NCBI GenBank assembly: GCA_037178675.1
Contig: JAYMGJ010000391.1
Span: 34,583 to 98,582 of the forward strand
Length of the DNA stretch: 64,000 nucleotides
Source of the DNA: Scleroderma bovista
Taxonomy: Eukaryota > Basidiomycota > Agaricomycetes > Boletales > Sclerodermataceae
Direction of reading: 5' to 3'
Below the pieces are notes generated by a model. That model was given only the letters and a program-made list of their open reading frames with translations, ran no database searches and was not told where the DNA came from. This document shows positions 57,001 through 64,000 of the stretch, piece after piece. Each line of letters starts with the position of its first letter. Position 1 is the first letter of the stretch. The position numbers and the translations under genes are program-made.

Positions 57001-58983
57001 ACGCCATCTCCAGTGCCTCCACCGGCACTGAGAACACCTTCACCGGCGAGAAATCTGCCACCTCCAGCACCGCAGCGCCCTGGCCGAGCTGAACGCCGCC
57101 AGAATGCGCCGCGACCCCCTGCAGTTAATATACCTGCCCGCCCCCAACGTGAACGTAGAGCGCCATTGCGCCCCAGTAACGTGTATGGTGAGTGGCGACA
57201 TCCCATTGAGCAACTCCGGGATATCGAAAGTGCTTCTCGATGGCGAGAAACAGTGGGTGAGGCCCCTAGGCCCCCACAACCGGACACACCAGACCATGTT
57301 CCTGGTGGTTTCCCCGACACCTCTGCAATGCCCAGTGAGGAAGATGTGCAAAAGATGTGTGAGGAAGGGGGAGCAAACCTAGTCCGTTATCTGATGGGCA
57401 AAGCCCTCGAAACCCGCGACCCTCAGTATGAGAGTGTCCGCAACTGGTCCTATAAGGACATTGCTCGCTTACCCCAAGCTGAGCAGAAACTCTGGCAACT
57501 TGCTTGCCAAGAAGAGCTCGACGTGCTGCGAAAGCGCAAAGTCTTTGAGCTAGTTGACCATCCCCAAGACTGGAAGGTCATTAAGAACCGATGGGTCTTC
57601 GACGTAAAGTCGGATGGCCGCAAGAAAGCCCGCTTAGTAGCGAAAGGCTTCTCCCAGGTCGAGGGATTAGATTTCGACCAGGTCTTCTCACCAGTCGTGC
57701 GCTTTGAAACAGTGCGCCTCATGCTTGCGCTTGCCACACTTGAAAACTGGTACATTACTGGACTCGACGTTTGGAGTGCCTACTTGTATGGCAAGCTCAA
57801 CGAAGAGATCTACATGGAACAACCCGAAGGGTTTGCAGTTCCCGGGCAAGAGCACAAAGTGCTCCGCCTCTGGCGTGCCCTCTATGGCCTCAAACAGGCC
57901 GGCCTAGCTTGGTGGCGCACACTTGATGAGTCCCTCAAGGAGCTCGGGTTTGAGCGCCTTAAGTCTGAAGCAGGCATTTTCTTCTACAAGAAGAAAGGCA
58001 CCAACATCGTCATTGGTATTATCTACGTTGACGATGCATTATTCTGTGGCCCTAACAAGGCTGTTGTTGATGCCATCAAAGCGCAGTTCATGCGCAAATG
58101 GGAGTGCAGAGACCTTGGAGAACCTAAGGAGTTCCTCCGAATGCGAATCACTCGCAAGGGTCGTGCTATCCACTTGGACCAATGCGCGTACCTCCAAAAG
58201 GTCATCGAACGCTGTGGCATGCTTAATGCAAAGTCCGCAAGCACCCCACTACCGGCTGGCTACTATGCCGCCAAAAATACAGAGCCTGTTGATGCGGAAC
58301 TCCGCTCCCGTTTCCAGACGGTTATTGGGTCCCTTCTGTACCTTATGTTAGGCACTAGGCCCGACATTGCCTTTGCAGTCACCCATCTCTTGCGCCATGC
58401 CACGAATCCATCCCAGGACCACCTCTCCAAAGCGCTCTATATCTGTCGCTACTTGATTGGTACACCTAATTATTCCCTAGTGTACAATGGTGGATCCGGT
58501 GCTGGCCTGATTGCATGCACGGACTCAGATTGGGGATCAGACCCTACCTCTCGCCTCTCGCAGACAGGTTTCTACCTGAAACTTGCAGATGGCTTGATCA
58601 GTTGGACTTCTCGTGCGCAGAAGACTATTGCGTACTCATCCACTGAAGCTGAATACATGGCTTTGAGTGATTGCGCTCACCAAGTTACCTGGATTCGAAG
58701 TTTGCTCGGTGAGCTCGGCTATAAGCTGAAAGCTATCCCGATTTGCGGTGATAATCAGGGGTCCATATTCATGGCATCCAACCCTGTAATGGAGCCTCGC
58801 TCCAAGCACATCGACATCCACTACCACGGAATCCGCAAGTCAGTCGCGAAAGGTAACGTGGAACTATTCTTCATTGATGGTGCTGAAAATCCCGCCGATC
58901 TGCTCACCAAGAACTTGCCCCGTGAGAAATTCGCGAAGTTCAGAGCTCAACTAGGCTTACAGTTTCCCTCTGGCAGCATCTAG
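54048..58983 (+). pseudogene. Copia gag-pol polyprotein, disrupted
   Basis: Gag starts at ATG 54048 (MSSALDKMVPVFTGSNWQQW). A one-base frameshift near 54465-54475 (after GFEFPA) moves the frame to IILCKLPPTMEVVAQ. Protease motif FWLLDSGASRHFTG at about 55490. A TAA stop is at 55681 and a TGA stop at 56254, both inside pol. Integrase has HRRFGHP..CPGCALGKM (zinc-binding HHCC), LVHSDLKSF, SDAGGEY and NGRAER (DDE residues). Reverse transcriptase: ARLVAKGFSQVEGLDFDQVF and IYVDDALF. RNase H: CTDSDWGSD and STEAEYMALSD; end at 58983. From about 56287 to 58983 the frame is open. The element cannot make a full polyprotein as it stands. Confidence 0.9.
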
Positions 58984-59029
58984 CGCCTTATTCGCTGAAG
59001 TGCTCTACGTGCAGCACAGCGAGGGGGAG

Positions 59030-59317
59030 TGTTGAAGTCGCACGTGCACCCGGCGTAAACCGTCGATGAAGTGCGCACAAGACTGCGACCCATATTAGTG
59101 TAGACTTAGTAATAGTCCTCTTTAGAGTAGATGTTACATGTCACACATCACGCGTCACAGTCACGCGTCACACTATTTGTTGTATATAAACAGCGTCCAC
59201 TGCTTATATAATATAACAGCTCTTAACCAGCTACCGCTACCATCTCTGGTTGTGCACTCCACCCAACAGGTGAGTTGGAGTAGCAGTTCCTCTACGTATA
59301 TAGGTATTGCTTCAACA
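59030..59317 (+). repeat. Copia 3' LTR
   Basis: 288 bp, TGTTGAAG..CTTCAACA, TATA-like TATATAAAC within (about 59184). AATTT follows directly as the target duplication. Confidence 0.92.
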
Positions 59318-59768
59318 AATTTATGGTTGGGCCAGGGTACCGGTGTCACCATAGTGTATAATCCAGCCAGGGTACCGGTGTCACTGTAATATACAATCCG
59401 GCCTGGGTGTGGGTGTCACCATAATTTATGGTCGGGCCAGGGTACCAGTGTCATCATAGTGTACGGTCCGGCCAGGGTACCGGTGTGATAATAATATACA
59501 GTCCGGCCTGGGTGTGGGTGTCACCATAGTTTATGGTCAGGCCAGGATACCGGTGTCACCATAATATACAATCCGGCCTGGGTGTGGGTGTCACCATAAT
59601 TTATGGTCAGGCCAGGGTACCAGTGTCACCATAGTGTATGGTCCGGCCAGGGTACCGGTCACCATAATATACAATCCGGCCTGGGTGTGGGTGTCACCAT
59701 AGTGTATGGTCCAGCAAGGGTACCAGTGTCATCATCATATAGGACCTGGCCTGGGTGCAGGTGTCACC
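59318..59768. repeat. 36-bp satellite array, segment 3
   Basis: Array resumes exactly at the right copia target copy (AATTTATGGT completes a unit). It is cut at TCACC (59764-59768) by the next insertion. Confidence 0.88.
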
Positions 59769-60054
59769 TGTTGGAGATAAACAGAATTGTTGTGGTATAT
59801 TTACTTACTTACATAAGCATAAAGCGCACTATACAGTAGAGTCTATTACCATAGTCCCTCAGTAGCTTGCCAGACTACTGAGGGTGAGTACCATCTACTA
59901 ACCACCACACATACTTACTGATACCTTGTAGTTACCCTACAGGTATATACTAATATAACAGTAGCTTGCCAGCATACTGAGGTTACCCTACAGGTCTCCT
60001 CCTTTTCCCTTCTTTAGGCTAGACCTTCCCTGTGCAGACCACCACCTTTCTATA
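59769..60054 (+). mobile_element. LTR-like 286-bp insertion with 5-bp TSD
   Basis: Starts TGTTGGAGATAAACAG, ends CACCTTTCTATA, flanked by TCACC at 59764-59768 and 60055-60059. It contains two copies of CAGTAGCTTGCCAG and of GTTACCCTACAGGT. TGTTGGAG is a frequent copia LTR start, but the end is not CA, so it may be a solo LTR with a changed end or another short element. Confidence 0.55.
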
Positions 60055-60266
60055 TCACCATAGTTTACAGTCGGGCCAGGGTACCCATGTCATAGTTTAC
60101 GGTTTGGCCAGGTTACCAGTGTCACAATAATATACAATCTGGCCAGGATGCTGGTGTCACCATAGTGTGCAGTCTGGCCAGGGTACTGGCATCACCATCA
60201 TATATGGCCCAGCCAGGGTACTGGTGTCATCATAGTGTATGGTCAGGCCGGGGTGCTGGTGTCATG
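60055..60266. repeat. 36-bp satellite array, segment 4 (diverged)
   Basis: Looser units (GTGTCACAATAATATACAAT, GGCCAGGGTACTGGC) mark the right edge of the array. Confidence 0.75.
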
Positions 60267-60284
60267 GGCACTGGAACACATATC

Positions 60285-61085
60285 TGATGCCATTAAGTGA
60301 TTGTTTTGAGTTATGGTGCATGTCTGTGAGTTTAGGATCATTCCTCCAGCCTATGGGATATGTAACCGGTCCCTAGTACTTGCAACCGGTCCCTAGTAGA
60401 TGCAACCGGTCCCTGGCACATTACACTGGTCACAGGAACATCACATCAGGCTCTGTAACACACACCGGTAGCTATTGGGTGATGTTATTAAATTATGGTG
60501 CATGTCAGTGTGAGTGTAGGATCATTCCTCTGGCCTATGGGACATTTAACCGGTCCCTTGTACATGCAACCGGTCCCTGACACATTACACTGGTCACAGG
60601 AACATCACATCAGGCCGTGTAACACACACCGGTAGCTATTGAGTGATGTTATTAAATCATGGTGCATGTCTGTGAGTTTAGGATCATTCCTCCAGCCTAT
60701 GGCACATGTAACCGGTCCCTGGCACATGCAACTGGTCCCTGGCACATTACACCAGTCACAGGAACATCACATCAGGTTCTGCAACACACACCAGAAGTTA
60801 TTGAGTAATGTTATTACATTATGGTGCATGTCTGTGAGTTTACAATCAACCCTCTGGCCTATGGCACATGTAACTGGTCCCTGGAACATGCAACCCGGTC
60901 CCTGGAACAGTCCACTGGCCTCTGGAACATTACACCGGCCACTGGAACATTGGATCAGGCTCTGGAACAAACATCCAAAGCAATTCAATGATGGTTGTGA
61001 GTTATGGTGCATGTCTATGCCTTCAGGATTATTCCTCCAGCCTAGTATGGCATATGCAACCTGTCTTTGTAACATGACATTGTAA
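60285..61085 (+). repeat. ~160-185-bp tandem repeat, direct array
   Basis: The marker TATGGTGCATGTC recurs at about 60313, 60496, 60657, 60819 and 61004 (spacing about 183, 161, 162, 185). Each unit has AGGATCATTCCTCC.GCCTATG, one to three ACATGCAACCGGTCCCTGG subrepeats and GGAACATCACATCAGGC. Length differences come from subrepeat number. No coding potential is seen. Confidence 0.85.
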
Positions 61086-61690
61086 TATGGATATTCAAAT
61101 GGTGTTTAGAACATATCACTATGCAACACAATAGTCATATAATTGTTGTGTGCTATGCACCAGCCATGTGTTATGTGAAATCCATAGCAATCATTCAAGG
61201 GGACAAATATGATACAATACACTGCAAACACCACAAATTGTGAATCAATGACATCACCGCCACCATTGTCCATGCTGGCTTCGAAGCATCAGATGCATGT
61301 TCTGAAAATTGGGTGGATTTTCCAGAGACTGGTTGGATGTGTCTTGTGATAGTGGAAAGATCCTGAAATCATGGATAGACACTATGACACAATAACATCA
61401 CTTAATGAATTTTGGAGCATGTTCCAGATATCCATGTGATGTTCAAGAGGTTGGTTGGATATTGTCAAAACTCCAATATTCACCATGACCAGCAGAGCTT
61501 TAAATACTGGAACAGAGACCAATTCACTGATGAATGGAGATGACATACAACAATACCTAAACAGACAAGCTGAATGTTAGGGAAGAAAGGGATAAAGGGT
61601 GTTGACATGTGCATATAATGAATGCAATTTGATATTAGCTACCCAGTGTGCACAGACCAAGAAACAAAAACTCATAACATATATGCCTGG
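61086..61690. other. Spacer between opposed repeat arrays
   Basis: AT-rich unique sequence without a recognised feature. Confidence 0.4.
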
Positions 61691-62155
61691 ACTGGTTGCA
61701 TGTGCCATAGGCCAGATGAATGATCCTAAACTCACAGACATGCACCATGATTTAATAACATCACTCAATAGCTAACAGTGTGTGTTACAGAGCCCGATGT
61801 GATGTTCCTGTGGCCGGTGTCATGTGCCAGGGACCGGTTGCATGTACAAGGGACCGGTTACATGTCCCATAGGCCAGAGGAATGATCCTAAACTCACAGA
61901 CATGCACCATAATTTAATAACATCACTCAATAGCTACCGGTGTGTGTTACACGGCCCGATGTGATGTTCCTGTGACTGGTGTAATGTGCCAGGGACCGGT
62001 TGCATGTACAAGGGACCGGTTACATGTGCCATAGGCCGGAGGAATGATCCTACACTCACAGACATGCAGTATAATTTAATAACATCACTCAATAGCTACC
62101 AGTGTGTGTTACAGAGCCCAATGTGATGTTCCTGTGACCGGTGTAATGTGCCACA
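61691..62155 (-). repeat. ~160-bp repeat, inverted array
   Basis: Reverse-complement copies of the 60.3-61.1 kb units: GACATGCACCATGATTTAA (about 61738), GACATGCACCATAATTTAA (about 61900) and GACATGCAGTATAATTTAA (about 62062), with GGGACCGGTTGCATGTAC in between. Spacing is about 162 bp. Confidence 0.85.
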
Positions 62156-62512
62156 TCAGGAAAAAACCACTTGGCAATATAGTACTATGTAGCCTCTGTA
62201 GCGCTCAAAGCTCCATCGACAAGTCCCTAATCTATAGTCAATATAGCTACAGGCATGCAATCCATAGTACACAATAGTGGCCATAGCCTGACATGTAACT
62301 ACATATTCAATGTAGCAAGGCTACTATATATCCTACCAAGACTATATATCATTACATAGGCCCTTCAGCCTCTATCAAGGCTTCCATTGCCACTTGCTAT
62401 AATGTCAGTATAGCAAAGCATAGACTATAATTCTTACTCAGGCAGTAGACAGTACAATCAAATAGAATCCATTTCACGCCAATTAAACTTAGCACAGAAT
62501 AGCTACTTTATA
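62156..62512. other. AT-rich spacer
   Basis: Tracts such as ATATAGTACTATGTAGCC and ACTATATATCCTACCAAGAC; no gene recognised. Confidence 0.4.
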
Positions 62513-63690
62513 TCACTCCGATTCATCCTCTGTGGTTGAACCCTCCTGGTGTTCTTTGATTGTGGCTGCGATGATTTTTGCCGACACCACATTCTGTGGC
62601 TGCATGGAGAGGACAGGCGCTCCGGAATGGATACTAGCTCGGACATCAGTAACTGAACATAAACACAACTACATACTCACCGTCCATCCTCGTAAATCTT
62701 TGCACAAATCCCCTTCAGTACGCCAAACTCCTTCATTGCCTCGTCAAAATCCTGTAGGCACTTGAGGTGTGAATCATATATCCTGCGGTACTCATGAACT
62801 GTAAAAGCGATGTCCGCCCGCATGCCAGACATCCATTCATCTATGCAACATTCAATCTAAGGCATGCCATCAGTGACAACAAATCCAGTGACGGCCATGA
62901 AATACAACACTTACAGCCGTCAGGATTAAGGCCAGAGCAGCCAGAGGAAATGGCTTGAACCAAGCCTGATACTTGATACCTTCGTCATTCTTGTTCGCGA
63001 ACCACATCATATTGACAATTTTCTGTATGATCGGCACCCTGAGAAAGCCGTGGCGCTCATCTTGGACGATCGCCCGATGCTATCCACTCATATGTCAGTT
63101 ACTATGACGAGGAAACACAACAACAAACCAGCCCACCTTGAATGCGAAGCTCGCACCCTCTTTCAACTCTTCCACTAACACGCGATTCTTCTTGATCGCC
63201 GTTTGTGTCTGGCTGCTGTGAAATTTGAATATTATTTCCATGAGAGGACGGAGCTTTGTCTTGAGTTCGCCACGAACTTGCGACCCACGGCTGGTAACCT
63301 ATATAACACAGGAAGTACGACACCGAGTTGGCCAGTACAGCACTCACCAGTCTGCCGAGCTGGGGTGTCCGAACAAGGTTAACGCCTGTGGTCTCAAGCA
63401 CCTTGGCCCAAGACGCGCTCAAAAGAACGGACTCCTGTGTATGGTCAGGCATGGGACATTCGGCACAAAGTCGTGCCCGATAGTCTCCAATGGCCACGTT
63501 TACAAACTCCTGGGTGACATCGTCGTAGTCCTTGGCACATGGACGTCCATCGTGCTCGGTGAGCTTTTGTGCCTTGACAACCGTTGTTTCTGGACTGTCT
63601 TCTTCAACAGGTTCCCTTCACCTCTTCACACGAACATCGCTGCTAGTATATCCAGTGAGGGATTTGTTTGGATGGTGGCATAATGGTCTC
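62513..63690 (-). CDS. DUF6532-type protein, copy 2 (5' end unclear)
   Basis: Conserved blocks in order: TEHDGRPCAKDYDDVTQEFV, LCAECPMPDHTQ, SASWAKVLETTGVNL, then after introns LRPLMEIIFKFHSSQTQTAI, RVPIIQKIVNMMWFANKNDE, WFKPFPLAALALILTAIECC and IDEWMSGMRADIAFTVHEYR. It ends TTEDESE with a stop at 62513. The FPLAALALILTAIECCIDEW block is the strongest DUF6532 mark. No convincing ATG or signal is found before about 63600. A stop lies upstream in frame, so either a 5' exon is missed or the gene was cut when the neighbouring hAT element inserted. Function unknown. Confidence 0.65.
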
Positions 63691-63764
63691 ACCAGTTCGT
63701 AGTGTCTGTCACTGTACCTTCGGAGCTCGTGTGTTCAACATGCCTGTTCTTCTTGTATTGGACT

Positions 63765-64000
63765 TAGAGTTTAAAAGTCCAGTCCATAGGACCGCAAAAA
63801 GACCAGAAACTGGACTGGACTGGACTGGTCGCAACCGGACTGCAGTTGCCAGTTGCCTACTTTTGAGAATGATGAAAAAGACTGGTTGCAACCGGTTGCA
63901 ACCGCATTATGTAAGCAATACATATATGGTATAAAAACCCCTATATTACAGGCTAATTTTGGCCTGCAGTGGGTCTTAAGGGGTGTAAAACTGATCTTTT
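63765..64000. mobile_element. Left end of a second, related hAT element (runs off window)
   Basis: Starts TAGAGTTTAAAAGTCCAGTCC-like, matching the left end of the first hAT (TAGTGTTTTAAGGTCCAGTCC-like) and then ATAGGACCG..AAAGACC. Subterminal repeats GGACTGGACTGGACTGG and GGTTGCAACCGGTTGCAACC follow. ATTGGACT (63757-63764) would be the left target copy; the right end is outside. Confidence 0.65.

Larger units (their letters stand above)
53104..59317 (+). mobile_element. Ty1/copia LTR retrotransposon with 5-bp TSD
   Basis: 5' LTR 53104-53663, 3' LTR 59030-59317, both starting TGTTGAAG and ending CTTCAACA. AATTT at 53099-53103 and 59318-59322 is the target duplication. The primer site directly after the 5' LTR, GGTTATGAGCCC, is complementary to the anticodon arm of initiator tRNA-Met, the half-tRNA priming known from copia-type elements. 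The polypurine tract GCGAGGGGGAG precedes the 3' LTR. Domain order protease, integrase, reverse transcriptase, RNase H is Ty1/copia. It lies in the satellite array. Confidence 0.95.

Noticed and set aside
48228..60266. Regular short repeats resembling a CRISPR array
   Set aside because: Units are head-to-tail without unique spacers, vary gradually, and the genome is eukaryotic: a minisatellite.

Overview
This window looks like nuclear DNA of a filamentous basidiomycete, most likely an agaricomycete. Nearly every recognisable gene is broken by GT-AG introns of about 45-60 nt, spliced models restore conserved fungal proteins, and two genes match the basidiomycete-enriched DUF6532 type. I do not assign a genus. 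All splice models were made by eye from reading frames and conserved motifs.

Left part (1-12 kb), single-copy genes: an S28 serine peptidase running off the left edge (-), a Swd2/WDR82 WD40 protein (+), a secreted pepsin-type aspartic protease (-), a probable peroxisomal enoyl-CoA hydratase/isomerase ending in AKL (-), a TRAP-alpha/Irc22 translocon-associated protein (+) and a small complex I subunit of NDUFB10 type (-). From 12 to 15.5 kb there are only decayed duplicated fragments and a two-unit TTAGGG tract.

15.5-22.5 kb: three tandem CipC-like (DUF3759) small genes with near-identical promoters and a five-exon structure, a decayed fourth copy, and a tandem duplication. A 571-bp poly(A)-tailed insertion with 8-bp target duplications and a TA-flanked MITE sit in one duplicate and not in the other. 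Two more CipC-like genes with the same exon structure lie on the minus strand at 35.2-37.1 kb, so the window holds five apparently intact family members.

22.5-34 kb, regulatory and structural genes: a LAMMER/CLK kinase divergent from a MYST acetyltransferase with two PHD fingers, a Myb/SANT-like protein, and a C2-domain protein with a proline-rich middle and a long charged helix (Inn1/Fic1-like). At 38.9-44.3 kb lies a Yor1-type ABCC transporter.

Right part (45-64 kb): a repeat-rich block between two DUF6532 genes. A 36-bp satellite array has been entered by a complete-looking hAT transposon (8-bp TSD), a Ty1/copia element (5-bp TSD; gag frameshift and two stops in pol) and a 286-bp LTR-like insertion (5-bp TSD). 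The copia 5' LTR carries a further nested repeat. Next come ~160-185-bp repeats in two opposed arrays, the second DUF6532 gene, and the end of a second, related hAT element at the right edge.
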